From the NCBI GenBank assembly GCA_003131315.1, contig PKUV01000158.1:24468-88467 (forward strand): a stretch of 64,000 nt of DNA, written 5' to 3'. Position 1 is the stretch's first letter. Every line of letters starts with the position of its first letter. Positions 34,390 to 42,875 of this stretch are shown here, piece after piece. Source of the stretch: Acidobacteriaceae bacterium. GTDB taxonomy: Bacteria > Acidobacteriota > Terriglobia > Terriglobales > Acidobacteriaceae. Under the pieces are notes generated by a model. It was not told the origin of the DNA. It saw only the letters and a list, made by a program, of their open reading frames with translations, and searched no databases. The translations under genes were made by a program, and so were the position numbers.

Positions 34390-34745
34390 TGCCGCCGGAC
34401 GCGCTCGAAACCTTGCGGCAGGTGAATGACAATCTGCGTTCCGCACTGATTCGTCTCCGTCCGGAACGAAAGCACTGTTCGACCATCAGGCCCCAGGACT
34501 TCTCTGATTTACTCAGCCAGCTTCTGCGGGCAGCGGAATGTCTGCGGCGCCTGCCGGCACATTCCGAAGCAGCCGTGGCGCTCGAAAAGGAATCACTCGA
34601 ATACCGCAGCAACCTGGAAAAGCTGAAGCATTTCCTGCCTGACGTGCACGGGCGCCTGCTGGCCGAGAAGTCGCGGCTTGAAACTGCGAAAAACCACGTA
34701 GCAGCCGCAACGGCTTGGGCGCGAGCCAGCAAGAAGACGCTTTGA
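34389..34745 (+). CDS. fliT: FliT-like helical flagellar chaperone
   Basis: A 118-residue all-helical protein, starting in the TAATG overlap with fliS. It lacks strong sequence signatures, but size, helicity and position after fliD-fliS fit FliT, the chaperone of FliD. This is a positional assignment. The stop codon TGA is the first part of the ATTGAG word hairpin. Confidence 0.6.
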   Translation: MPPDALETLRQVNDNLRSALIRLRPERKHCSTIRPQDFSDLLSQLLRAAECLRRLPAHSEAAVALEKESLEYRSNLEKLKHFLPDVHGRLLAEKSRLETAKNHVAAATAWARASKKTL

Positions 34746-34793
34746 GGCATTGAGCTATTAAATCATTGAGCGATTGAATTCAATGACTCAATG
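34743..34793. repeat. word hairpin between convergent fliT and flgL (ATTGAG words)
   Basis: CATTGAGCGATTGAATT (34764-34780) folds back on AATTCAATGACTCAATG (34777-34793) with 15 of 17 positions paired around a GAATTC centre. It sits between the ends of two convergent genes, starting at the fliT stop. Confidence 0.85.
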
Positions 34794-34801
34794 TTCTCCC
34801 C

Positions 34802-35689
34802 TCACTTCAAGTAAGCGAAGAGATTATTCTGCGACAACTTGCTGATGACGGCCAGCGTGGCCTGGGTGTCGATCTGGGATTGGGTGAGATTGGTGGCGGC
34901 CGTAGCGAGGTCCGCGCCGCCAAGCGTGTTCTGCTGCTGGCTAATCTGAAGCTTGGCGGTATTGAGGTAGGTGGTCTGCGACTGCGCCTGGTTCATGGCG
35001 TTGCCATAGAACACGCGCTGCGCCGAAAGATAGCTGGAGGCTCCGCCTAATGAGCTGACGGCGTCAGCAATGGCGCCATTGGACTGCAAGGCCTGGATGA
35101 GGTTGTTGATGGCGAGAAAAACGTCGTTGCCGGCAGCGGAAAACAGTTGCGATCCGGGCAGGTTGACGGCGAGCTTGTATCCACTGCCGATCGATACCTG
35201 ATTGACATCGCTGTTGCCGGCATAGCGGACACCGGAAGGGACGGTATTATCCACCACGTACGGCGGCGTACTCGTCTTGGTGCCGGCGAACACGTAGCGG
35301 CCTTGGTACGAAGTGTTAGCCAGGGACACAAGCTGGCTCTGAATGCCTTGCAGTTCACTGGCGATGGCGGCCCGGTCGCTATCGGAGAGCGTGCCATTGG
35401 CGCCCTCGACGCCGAGGCTGATGGCTCGTTGCAGCGCGGTTACGACCGAACTCAGCATCGAATCGGCGGTCGAGAGCTGGCCCTGAACCGCGCCGAGACT
35501 CTGCAGATAGCCGCTGTTGAAGGTAGCCTGATCGTTGTTCTCGACCAGCAGGGCAGCGGCGGTCGGATTGTCGGAGGGCTGGTTCACGCTTCGACCGGAC
35601 GAAATCTCGATCGTAGCCTGTTGCGTTTCCAGTTTTGTCTGGTTGAGTGCCGCCAGCAGATCGGGCATGGGATTCGGATTAACGCGCAT
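34802..35689 (-). CDS. flgL: Flagellar hook-filament junction protein FlgL
   Basis: A 295-residue HAP3. N-terminal ATIEISSGRSVNQPSDNPTA and C-terminal NLTQSQIDTQATLAVISKLS match the D0/D1 helices shared with flagellin. It is the last gene of the flgM-smORF-flgN-flgK-flgL unit on the minus strand, 20 bp after flgK. Confidence 0.92.
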   Translation of the reverse strand: MRVNPNPMPDLLAALNQTKLETQQATIEISSGRSVNQPSDNPTAAALLVENNDQATFNSGYLQSLGAVQGQLSTADSMLSSVVTALQRAISLGVEGANGTLSDSDRAAIASELQGIQSQLVSLANTSYQGRYVFAGTKTSTPPYVVDNTVPSGVRYAGNSDVNQVSIGSGYKLAVNLPGSQLFSAAGNDVFLAINNLIQALQSNGAIADAVSSLGGASSYLSAQRVFYGNAMNQAQSQTTYLNTAKLQISQQQNTLGGADLATAATNLTQSQIDTQATLAVISKLSQNNLFAYLK

Positions 35690-35709
35690 GGATGATTACC
35701 TCACAAGGG

Positions 35710-37092
35710 TTACTGCACCGCCGCGCCGAGGCCAAGATTTACGGCATCGGAGAGCAAGGCGTCGACGGCGGAGACGACGCGAGCAGCGGCCTGATAAGCG
35801 GTCTGATACTGGACGAGGTTGGCCGCTTCTTCGTCGAGCGATACGCCGGAAATGCTTCCGCGCTGGTCCTGCAGTTGTTGCAGGATCAGGTTGGAGGAGT
35901 CGACATCGGCGGAGGTATTGGAAGTCGCATTGCCCACTTGAAATACGATGCTGGAATAGGAATCGATCGGTGTCTGCCCATTGGCCAGGGCCTGATCGGC
36001 AACCGCGGAGAGCACGGCCAGATTTCCGTTGCTGCCGGAAGTACCGTCGGAACTAGCGGCAATCAGCGCCGGGTCGGTGATATTGACACTCAGCGCAGCC
36101 GCCGCGCCCACCCCGCCCACGGGCGGAGGCACGAAGAGATTGCCGCCTTCATTGCCATACAGATCGACGCCCGTTTTATTGGCGGTGTTGAGGCCGTTGG
36201 CGAGACCGGCTGCGAGCTGATCGAGACTGCTCCCCAGGCTGGGAATTTCCTGGTCGCGAATCTGAATAAAACCGGCCAGGCTCCCACCCGTCAGCGAGCC
36301 GGTGATGTCCTGGATCCCGGCCATGATGTGCTGCACGCCGTCGCTGCCGAGCTGGGTGGAGAGCGTGTAACTCTGCGATCCGGAGACCAGCGTCGTCCCG
36401 TTTGAAGTCGCCAGCGTGATGCCCTGACCGGTCTTAATGACCGAGACATCCACCAGTCCTGAAAGCTGCCGGATGAGGTTGGTTTGCTTGTCCACCAAGG
36501 TGCTGGCGTCCAGGTTCGCGTTCTGGAGATTGCTGATCTGCCGATCGACACTGGCGATCTGCGCCGTCAGGGTATTCACCTCGCCGACCGACTGAACGAC
36601 GTTCAGGTCAAGATTGCTGCGCTGGGTCTGAAGGTTGTGCGCGGTGGTGTTGAAGTCGGCTGCCAGGTTGCCGGCCGCGGTCAGCACGCTCCGCCGCAAC
36701 TCCAGATTCGAAGGGTCGGGGGCGAGTTGCTGCAGACTGTTAAAGAAATTGCTGATGTCGGCGCCGATGCCGGAACTGGCGCTCCCGAACTGGGTTTGTA
36801 TCTGTTGCAGTTGCGTCAGCGCGGTGTTGAGCTTGCTCTGCTGCTGCGTTTCCTGATTCAGTTGGATTTCGAGGATGGGATCGCGCAGGCTCTCGATTTT
36901 TTGCAGGACCACTCCAGTGCCAACGCTGAACCATCCCTCAATGATCGGGTCGCCTGCCGTCAACACGGGACGCTCCCGGGAGTATCCGGTTGTGTTCGCG
37001 TTGGCCACGTTGTTGGAAGTGGTTGCCATCGCCTGCTGGCTGACTGAAAGCGAGCTCAGGGCAATCGAAAGAGACCCGAACAAACCCGACAT
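35710..37092 (-). CDS. flgK: Flagellar hook-associated protein FlgK
   Basis: A 460-residue HAP1. N-terminus MSGLFGSLSIALSSLSVSQQ and NNVANANTTGYSRERPVL, C-terminus LDEEAANLVQYQTAYQAAAR. ATG 37092 has GGAGAATAACC upstream; the frame to 37467 is flgN in another phase. It starts 2 bp after the flgN stop. Confidence 0.93.
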   Translation of the reverse strand: MSGLFGSLSIALSSLSVSQQAMATTSNNVANANTTGYSRERPVLTAGDPIIEGWFSVGTGVVLQKIESLRDPILEIQLNQETQQQSKLNTALTQLQQIQTQFGSASSGIGADISNFFNSLQQLAPDPSNLELRRSVLTAAGNLAADFNTTAHNLQTQRSNLDLNVVQSVGEVNTLTAQIASVDRQISNLQNANLDASTLVDKQTNLIRQLSGLVDVSVIKTGQGITLATSNGTTLVSGSQSYTLSTQLGSDGVQHIMAGIQDITGSLTGGSLAGFIQIRDQEIPSLGSSLDQLAAGLANGLNTANKTGVDLYGNEGGNLFVPPPVGGVGAAAALSVNITDPALIAASSDGTSGSNGNLAVLSAVADQALANGQTPIDSYSSIVFQVGNATSNTSADVDSSNLILQQLQDQRGSISGVSLDEEAANLVQYQTAYQAAARVVSAVDALLSDAVNLGLGAAVQ

Positions 37093-37094
37093 GG

Positions 37095-37556
37095 TTATTC
37101 TCCCGCCCGAAGCCGGACTTCTGGTCTGAGCAAGCCGGGATCGGGCGTGTAGGTGGGCGCGCAACTGTCGACCACGCGATTCAGGACGGCCAGGCTGCGC
37201 TGCAAGTGCCGCAGCAGCGACCAGTGCACTCGCGTGAGATAACGGATCCGAGCTCCGAGCTCCTCCCACTCGGCTTGCAGCCGCGCGGAGTGCTCGGTTT
37301 CCGGGGAATTGCCGGATGCGCCAGCCGATGGCGGCGCAGAACGCCGGCCTGCCTCTCGACGAAGCTCGTCTTCGAGGCGGCTCCATTGCCGGCAGAGCTC
37401 TGCCTGGTGCGCCGCCCCGCGCGCGATCGCTTCCGCGTCGTTGCGCACCAGCGCCAGGCTGCTGCACTCCAGACTTTCCGCCAAGCTGCGCAACAGCGCG
37501 AGCCGCTGCTCGATCAGTTTGCTGAGTTCGGGAAGCGATGTGTCGATATCATCCAT
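37095..37556 (-). CDS. flgN: FlgN-family export chaperone
   Basis: A 153-residue helical protein (LIEQRLALLRSLAESLECSS ... LRHLQRSLAVLNRVVDSCAP) with the FlgN layout. It binds FlgK and FlgL before export, consistent with its place directly ahead of them. Confidence 0.82.
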   Translation of the reverse strand: MDDIDTSLPELSKLIEQRLALLRSLAESLECSSLALVRNDAEAIARGAAHQAELCRQWSRLEDELRREAGRRSAPPSAGASGNSPETEHSARLQAEWEELGARIRYLTRVHWSLLRHLQRSLAVLNRVVDSCAPTYTPDPGLLRPEVRLRAGE

Positions 37557-37651
37557 GGCGGGACAGCTCTTCGTCAGATCAAATCGTCTTCAGGCCGAGT
37601 CGTCAGGCCGGGTTTGTCAGGCCGTTTTTCCAGGCCACGCCTTCATCACCA

Positions 37652-37831
37652 TCATGCCAGGTCATCCAGTGTGTGCTTCGGAGTGTCGGGACCGGGCTCC
37701 GGTTCTTCTTCGACCGTTTTCTCGGGCACAGCCGGACGCTTGCGCCGGGGCACCGGGGCATGCTCATCGCCCCGCTTCTCCAGCACGCGCAACAGCGCCG
37801 GATCGATCCCGTTCGTGATCAACGGATCCAT
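37652..37831 (-). CDS. Small unannotated protein between flgM and flgN (59 aa)
   Basis: The frame runs ATG 37831 to TGA 37654-37652, encoding a charged peptide that begins MDPLITNGIDPALLRVLEKR and ends DTPKHTLDDLA, with basic (PRRKRP) and acidic (VEEEPEPG) patches. GGAG lies 6 nt upstream of the ATG, within a 12-bp tandem repeat. It lies on the same strand as flgM and flgN with 47 and 95 bp gaps, so it should be co-transcribed. I recognise no family. Confidence 0.65.
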   Translation of the reverse strand: MDPLITNGIDPALLRVLEKRGDEHAPVPRRKRPAVPEKTVEEEPEPGPDTPKHTLDDLA

Positions 37832-37878
37832 AATTCACTCCATCGTTCACTCCATGGTTCACTCCACGGCGCACTCCG
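37832..37878 (-). repeat. 12-bp tandem repeat with serial start/stop codons upstream of the small gene
   Basis: On the minus strand four 12-nt units follow the flgM stop: CGGAGTGCGCCG, TGGAGTGAACCA, TGGAGTGAACGA, TGGAGTGAATTA. They create GTG GAG TGA at 37867, ATG GAG TGA at 37855 and ATG GAG TGA at 37843, all in frame with the small gene's ATG at 37831. Each unit's GGAG can serve as ribosome site for the next ATG. Confidence 0.85.
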
Positions 37879-38178
37879 CTAGCCCTGGGTCCCACTCAGC
37901 TCGCCGACCATCGCATCGGCAACCTGGCTGGCAGGAACAGAGTAGTTGCCATTGCCGATCGCCTGCTGCAGCGATTGGACCTTGGCCGCGCGAATCTCAG
38001 GCTGCGCCAGAACCTGAGCTTCGAGCGACTGCACTCGCGTCTGATCGAACGAGAAGCGGGTTTGGTCCAGGCCCGAGGTGCTGCTCGCCCCGGTCCCCGC
38101 GCCCTCGGTCTGCCCGGCGCGGCCCGTCTTGCCTGGTTCCGGTGGCTCCAGTCCAAACGTTGTGAAATCGACCCTCAT
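37879..38178 (-). CDS. flgM: Anti-sigma28 factor FlgM
   Basis: A 99-residue protein, disordered at the N-terminus, with the sigma-binding helices at the C-terminus (RVQSLEAQVLAQPEIRAAKV, NYSVPASQVADAMVGEL). FlgM holds sigma28 until it is exported through the finished hook. ATG 38178 has GGAGAAATTT upstream. Two tandem sigma28 promoters lie before it, implying feedback. Confidence 0.9.
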   Translation of the reverse strand: MRVDFTTFGLEPPEPGKTGRAGQTEGAGTGASSTSGLDQTRFSFDQTRVQSLEAQVLAQPEIRAAKVQSLQQAIGNGNYSVPASQVADAMVGELSGTQG

Positions 38179-38206
38179 AAATTTCTCCAATCCCCTACTG
38201 CCTTTT

Positions 38207-38233
38207 CTATCGGCAGATTCTTAACAAATCTTA
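38207..38233 (-). promoter_or_regulatory. sigma28-like promoter, proximal, of flgM
   Basis: Minus strand: TAAGATTT (38233-38226), 11 bp, GCCGATAG (38214-38207). The -35 differs from TAAAGTTT at two positions. Transcription would start about 20 nt before the flgM ATG. Confidence 0.65.
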
Positions 38234-38276
38234 ATGTGGGGCAGTTCGTCCGCAGACGCATCGCGGCTCAATTCTA

Positions 38277-38303
38277 AGATCGGCAGAGTTTCGAAAAACT
38301 TTA
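38277..38303 (-). promoter_or_regulatory. sigma28 promoter, distal, of flgM
   Basis: Minus strand: TAAAGTTT (38303-38296), 11 bp, GCCGATCT (38284-38277). The -35 is identical to the enterobacterial FliA consensus. Confidence 0.85.
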
Positions 38304-38325
38304 GCGCCCGAAGTGAAACCCCCGT

Positions 38326-38646
38326 TCAGCTCCCACCCGATACCTTTGGTGGCTGCAAATGGCGCAAGATGAGCTGCGCGATGCCAATCCCACCCCGGGC
38401 CGCAATCGACTGCGCCAGCGACTCGGTACCCATGAGGCGATAATCGCTCGCCCCCGGGGTTTTGGCATCCTCGGAGTTCCCCGCAAACGTCTTCTGCAAA
38501 GAGTCGAGCACCGGTGTGAGCAGCATGGCTTCAAAGTCCCGCGCGGCCTTTTCATTTTTCAGGACCGCTTTCGCGGCCGGAGGGTTGGCCGTGGTCATAT
38601 GACTCCGGCTGGCAGAGAGCGAGACATTCATCGGATTACCTAGCAT
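38326..38646 (-). CDS. flgJ: FlgJ-type rod-binding protein (muramidase domain absent)
   Basis: A 106-residue protein matching only the N-terminal rod-capping domain of FlgJ (KAARDFEAMLLTPVLDSLQK, MGTESLAQSIAARGGIGIAQ). The peptidoglycan-hydrolase half is missing, as in many non-enteric bacteria. GGAGGTGATCTG precedes ATG 38646, which overlaps the flgI stop by one base. Confidence 0.88.
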   Translation of the reverse strand: MLGNPMNVSLSASRSHMTTANPPAAKAVLKNEKAARDFEAMLLTPVLDSLQKTFAGNSEDAKTPGASDYRLMGTESLAQSIAARGGIGIAQLILRHLQPPKVSGGS

Positions 38647-39749
38647 CAGATCACCTCCAGGTCGGCATCGAGCGCTCCGGCCGCTTTGATCGCTTGCAAA
38701 ATCGAGATCACGTCGCGCGCGGTTGCACCCATGTTCTGCAATCCGCCGACCAGCTGGTCGATGCTGGCGCCTTCGCCGATTTCGAGGCGCCGCGCGGGGC
38801 TGTCCTTGGCCTGCACTTCGGTCTGGCCAACGACTTCGGTTTTCCCCGGCGAGAGCGGCGCGGGCTGGGAAACGGAATACTCGGTCGAAATCTGCACCGA
38901 GAATCCGCCGTGCAGAATGGACACCGCTCCTAGACGCACGTCTTTCCCCATCACGATGGTTCCCGTACGTTCGTTGACCACGACGCGGGCGCGCCGGTGC
39001 ACGGAAACGGCAAGGTTCTCGATTCTAGCCAGGACCGCCGTCAGGTTCGCCACACCGGTTGCGCTGGGATCGACTTCCACTCGTCCGCCGTCGCGGGCGC
39101 TGGCAACGGCGTGTCCGAATTCGAGGTTGATGGCGTCGGAGATTTCGCCCGCCGTCGAAAAATCCGGCTCGCGCAAAAGCAGCGAAACCGGAGCCAGGCG
39201 GTTGAAATCGAAGGCCAGACTGCGTTCCACCCGCCCCCCCGCCGGAACTCTTCCAATCGTTGGGTGGTTCATCTGTTTGCTCGCGCCCGCGCCGCCAACG
39301 GCAAACCCTCCCACCGCGATCGGACCCTGGGCGGCGGCGTAGACCTGCCCGTCCGCGCCATAGAGCGGAGTAAGCAGGAGCAGGCCGCCTTCGAGGCTCT
39401 TGGCATCGCCGATCGAGGAGACGGTCACGTCCAGTTGCGCGCCGGGCCGCGCGAACGCCGGCAAGCTGGCGGTGACAAACACCGCCGCCACATTATTGAC
39501 GCGCGCCGTCGCCGCCGGAATCTGCGCGCCCATGCGCTGCAGAATGTTGGCCAGGGTCTGGGTCGTGAACACGGTCTGCTGGCTGTCCCCGGTACGCGTG
39601 AGCCCAACCACCATGCCGTACCCGATCAGGGGATTTTCCCGTACTCCCTCGACATTGATCAGATCGCGGATCTTGACCGCGACCGGTTCGTTCGCAGAGA
39701 GCGCTCCGGAAAGCGCGAGCAGAAGACCGGCGACAAAAGCGGTTTTCAT
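38646..39749 (-). CDS. flgI: Flagellar P-ring protein FlgI
   Basis: A 367-residue periplasmic protein: signal peptide MKTAFVAGLLLALSGALSAN, then IRDLINVEGVRENPLIGYGM and GLTRTGDSQQTVFTTQTLAN, all typical of FlgI. Its presence with FlgH indicates a Gram-negative-type flagellum with P and L rings. It starts 7 bp after flgH. Confidence 0.94.
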   Translation of the reverse strand: MKTAFVAGLLLALSGALSANEPVAVKIRDLINVEGVRENPLIGYGMVVGLTRTGDSQQTVFTTQTLANILQRMGAQIPAATARVNNVAAVFVTASLPAFARPGAQLDVTVSSIGDAKSLEGGLLLLTPLYGADGQVYAAAQGPIAVGGFAVGGAGASKQMNHPTIGRVPAGGRVERSLAFDFNRLAPVSLLLREPDFSTAGEISDAINLEFGHAVASARDGGRVEVDPSATGVANLTAVLARIENLAVSVHRRARVVVNERTGTIVMGKDVRLGAVSILHGGFSVQISTEYSVSQPAPLSPGKTEVVGQTEVQAKDSPARRLEIGEGASIDQLVGGLQNMGATARDVISILQAIKAAGALDADLEVI

Positions 39750-39756
39750 AAAGCTC

Positions 39757-40437
39757 CTAGAAATTCAGAATGCGCAGGATAGCGCGCAGCACCGGATGCG
39801 GCGGCCGCACCCCGTCCGAGATCACGCCTTTGCCCTTGATCTCCAGTTCCAGATCGCCGATGGTATTCGAAGCGACCGTGTTGTTCGGTCCGATGTCGCC
39901 CCGGCGCACGATCCCGCGCAACACGATGGTCTGCTTCTCGTGGTTCATGTTGATGATGCGCTCGGCCTCGACGACCAGGTTGCCGCTGGCCAGAACGGCG
40001 ACCACTCGACCCGCCAGCGTGGTGGTCACGCTCGTAGTCGAAGAAGCCTGGCCTTTGCCGGACAAGGTCTCGGCCGAGTGCAGCCCGAGCAGGTTCGCGG
40101 CCCCTCCAACCTTGAGTTTGCCGGGCAGCGAATCCACGCCCGAGCTGGCGCTGAATGTACGTGCCGTACTCACCGCGCCGGCGTTCGACGAGATCAGGTC
40201 CTGCACCACGACGATCGTGATCAGGTCCCCGGTAATCATGGCCTTGTAGTCGGTGCTGAGAGACGCCATCCGTCCCGAATCCACCCAAATACTCCCCAAG
40301 GAGAGCGCGGGCGCGGCAGGTTGCGCCATCTGGACACGGGCGAGGTATTTTGCCAGGCTGTCGTTCTGCGAATCCCGCTTCGACGCATTCAGCCAACCCG
40401 TCGTCAGCACGAGCAGGCAACACAGCACCGTTTTCAC
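39757..40437 (-). CDS. flgH: Flagellar L-ring protein FlgH
   Basis: A 226-residue protein with the FlgH core (DYKAMITGDLITIVVVQDLI, GNLVVEAERIINMNHEKQTI, RRGDIGPNNTVASNTIGDLE). The N-terminus MKTVLCCLLVLTTGWLNASK looks like a signal peptide, but no lipobox cysteine follows it; the two Cys are inside the hydrophobic core. FlgH is normally an outer-membrane lipoprotein, so anchoring may differ here. AAGGAGGGGG precedes the start. Confidence 0.92.
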   Translation of the reverse strand: MKTVLCCLLVLTTGWLNASKRDSQNDSLAKYLARVQMAQPAAPALSLGSIWVDSGRMASLSTDYKAMITGDLITIVVVQDLISSNAGAVSTARTFSASSGVDSLPGKLKVGGAANLLGLHSAETLSGKGQASSTTSVTTTLAGRVVAVLASGNLVVEAERIINMNHEKQTIVLRGIVRRGDIGPNNTVASNTIGDLELEIKGKGVISDGVRPPHPVLRAILRILNF

Positions 40438-40487
40438 TTACCCCCTCCTTACTGAATTACTAGTTACACTTACTTAATAACTGCTTA

Positions 40488-41117
40488 TTACTGCGGCAAA
40501 GCTTCCAGCAGGGCAGGACCGGAAATTCGCGCCCGGAAAACGTGCCCATCCGGGCTGCGCACGCGAATGACTTCGCCTTCGCGGCCACGCTCCAGACAAG
40601 TCACGCTCGCAGTCATTCGCAAACGGTTGGAGAGGAACACCGCTGTCGCCCGATCTCCGGCTCGCACCGCGGGTTTCGGCAAGGCCTCCGGCGCCGGGCG
40701 CGACCCCGATGCCAGCCGGCACGACCGGGCTCGCGCGCCCGCGTCCGCATTTACAAAGTCACGGACATCGTCACGTACATAGACCAGAAACGGCAGACAC
40801 TGCCCGGGCTCGCCGCATTCCAGGTGAAATTGGGTGCGTCGAGGACCCGCGTCCCAGCAGGCAGACGAGACCCGCAGCCTCCGTCCGGCAAGCGCCGGGA
40901 GAGCCACCGGCAGATCGAGATCCTCGACCCGCGGCAACTGTTGTTCCGAAAGCCCTCGTTCGCGGAGTTCAGCCACCACCGCCTGCCACACTTCCTGCCG
41001 CGTTACTGGAGTTGGCGGCGTGCCCGGCGGCGGGCGGGACTCCCCGGACGCGAGCAACGAGCCCGACACGATTCCGAAGGCGAATAGGAAGCGGGCGAAA
41101 ATAGATCGGGCAATCAC
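40488..41117 (-). CDS. flgA: P-ring assembly chaperone FlgA
   Basis: A 209-residue periplasmic protein with a signal peptide (residues 1-24) and a C-terminal SAF-type domain (KPAVRAGDRATAVFLSNRLR, GREGEVIRVRSPDGHVFRAR). FlgA assists FlgI polymerisation. It sits between flgG and flgH in the operon. Confidence 0.88.
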   Translation of the reverse strand: MIARSIFARFLFAFGIVSGSLLASGESRPPPGTPPTPVTRQEVWQAVVAELRERGLSEQQLPRVEDLDLPVALPALAGRRLRVSSACWDAGPRRTQFHLECGEPGQCLPFLVYVRDDVRDFVNADAGARARSCRLASGSRPAPEALPKPAVRAGDRATAVFLSNRLRMTASVTCLERGREGEVIRVRSPDGHVFRARISGPALLEALPQ

Positions 41118-41127
41118 TCAGGTCCCT

Positions 41128-41919
41128 CTACTTTCCCAGGTTGTTGACCAGCTGAAACATTTGATCGGCGGCCTGCACCACGCGTGAACTGGCTTCGTAG
41201 GAACGCTGCGCCACGATCATGTTGATGAACTCATCGACCACGCTTACGTTCGACTGCTCCAGATACCCTTGCTCGATCTGTCCCAAACCATCGGTGCCGC
41301 CCGGCGTGCCAACGGCGGGATCGCCCGAAGCGGTGGTGGCAAGATACAGATTCTTGCCGACACTGTTTAATCCGCCCGGATTCGGAAACAGCGCGAGTTG
41401 CAGGCTGCCCACCTGCTGCGCCGCGGTTTGCCCGGCAAGTGTGACCGACAAAGTGCCGTCCGAAGCGATCGTGATCGAGGTGGCGCCAGCCGGTATCGTC
41501 ACTGCGGGCTGGAGCGGATTCCCGTCGGAGGTAACCACATTGCCTTGCGCGTCCTGGTGGAAGGCGCCGCTGCGCGTGTAGGCGGTCTCACCCGTCGGCA
41601 ACAGCACCTGAAACAATCCCTGCCCTTCGATGGCCAGATCGAGCGGGTTGCCGGTCGCACTCAGATCGCCCTGCAACTGAATGATCTCCGACGCGGCAGA
41701 GCGCGTGCCCAGTCCAACCTGCAGGCCCGTGGCCACCGTGGTTTGCTGGGAGGCAGCCGCGCCCGGCATCACCATGCTCTGGTAGATCAGGTCCTGGAAC
41801 TGCATGCGGCGGCTCTGGAAGCCGGCCGTGCTGGAGTTGGACAGGTTATTGGCAATGGTATCCAGATTCGTTTGCTGCGCCTGCATTCCGCTGGCGGCGG
41901 TGTAGAGTGCTCGAAACAT
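41128..41919 (-). CDS. flgG: Distal rod protein FlgG
   Basis: A 263-residue rod protein with MFRALYTAASGMQAQQTNLD, NNLSNSSTAGFQ, the LAIEGQGLFQV motif and the C-terminal VVDEFINMIVAQRSYEASSR helix. It starts 9 bp after flgF. Confidence 0.95.
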   Translation of the reverse strand: MFRALYTAASGMQAQQTNLDTIANNLSNSSTAGFQSRRMQFQDLIYQSMVMPGAAASQQTTVATGLQVGLGTRSAASEIIQLQGDLSATGNPLDLAIEGQGLFQVLLPTGETAYTRSGAFHQDAQGNVVTSDGNPLQPAVTIPAGATSITIASDGTLSVTLAGQTAAQQVGSLQLALFPNPGGLNSVGKNLYLATTASGDPAVGTPGGTDGLGQIEQGYLEQSNVSVVDEFINMIVAQRSYEASSRVVQAADQMFQLVNNLGK

Positions 41920-41928
41920 CGTTTCCTC

Positions 41929-42666
41929 CTAAACTTTTGCCAGGTCGATGCTGGCGATGCGGTTAAATTCGGTGTCAAACAGCGACATGGCGCGCTGCAG
42001 CATTTCGGCCTGCCGCTGCACTCCGAGCAGCGTCACCACCGAACTGATGGAATTCACGTTCGAAGATTCGAGCGCGCCCTGCCTGAGCGTCGATTGCTGC
42101 GCGGGTTTCGCGCTGCCCTCGGGGGCGGCGGCGATCAAGGTTTCACCCTCGGAGGTGAGCGTGGTCCCGGGAGCGAACTCTGCCAACCGGATACTGCCCG
42201 CGACCGCACCGTTCACCGAGAGCGTCCCATCCGAAGCGATCGAGACTGCTCCCGTCGGAACGCTGATCGCGCCGTTAGCTCCGAGCACAGGATCGCCCGC
42301 TGCCGTCACCAACTGCCCGCTGCTGGATACCTGGAAACTTCCGTTGCGCGTGTAGCGTGTACCGCCCTTGGCCTGAATGACAAAAAAGCCGTCGCCTTCG
42401 ATCCCCACATCAAGCGGGTTTCCGGTCGCTTCCAGATTGCCCGCCGTCATATCCAGGTGCGTCCCTTCGAGCACCCCAAAATTGTTCGTCGCCAGGTTGA
42501 GCACATTCGGAACGGTCGGGCGCGACACCGCCATCAGCGACTGGAAGGTTGTCTGCTGACCTCGAAACCCGGCTGTGTTCAAATTGGCAAGATTGTGGGC
42601 CGCCACTTCGAGCGCCTGGCTCTGCGCCCGTAACCCCGCGCACGCTGCATAAAATCCGCTGTCCAC
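41929..42666 (-). CDS. flgF: Proximal rod protein FlgF
   Basis: A 245-residue flagellar basal-body rod protein: MDSGFYAACAGLRAQSQALE, AHNLANLNTAGFRGQQTTFQ and DVGIEGDGFFVIQAKGG. It is first in the flgF-G-A-H-I-J operon. AAGGAGCC precedes the GTG start, and a -24/-12 promoter lies 25 bp upstream. Confidence 0.92.
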   Translation of the reverse strand: MDSGFYAACAGLRAQSQALEVAAHNLANLNTAGFRGQQTTFQSLMAVSRPTVPNVLNLATNNFGVLEGTHLDMTAGNLEATGNPLDVGIEGDGFFVIQAKGGTRYTRNGSFQVSSSGQLVTAAGDPVLGANGAISVPTGAVSIASDGTLSVNGAVAGSIRLAEFAPGTTLTSEGETLIAAAPEGSAKPAQQSTLRQGALESSNVNSISSVVTLLGVQRQAEMLQRAMSLFDTEFNRIASIDLAKV

Positions 42667-42690
42667 GTTGGCTCCTTGTGGTTAGACAGG

Positions 42691-42707
42691 AAGCAAGCCA
42701 ATCGCCA
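42691..42707 (-). promoter_or_regulatory. sigma54 (-24/-12) promoter of the flgF operon
   Basis: Minus strand TGGCGATTGGCTTGCTT: the GG and GC dinucleotides are separated by exactly 10 bp, and the TGGC and TTGCT blocks match the RpoN consensus. Transcription would begin about 12 bp on, leaving a leader of roughly 15 nt with AAGGAG. Confidence 0.8.
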
Positions 42708-42875
42708 TGACGGTGAAGTGAACGTTTTCACAGATGGCTTTGTTCTGAACCGCTTAGGAGTGGCAGCCGGAAAAGAAACATTGGAAGCGTCTTAGAGTTC
42801 GCGGACGGGGAAAACTCTGCCGAGCGTAACCCGGGAACCCGGCAAAGTTTTCTTGAGGAGGTTGGAGGTTTGGGA

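Noticed and set aside
41398-42633. 411-codon plus-strand frame under flgF/flgG
   Set aside because: Antisense to two conserved rod proteins; no independent support.
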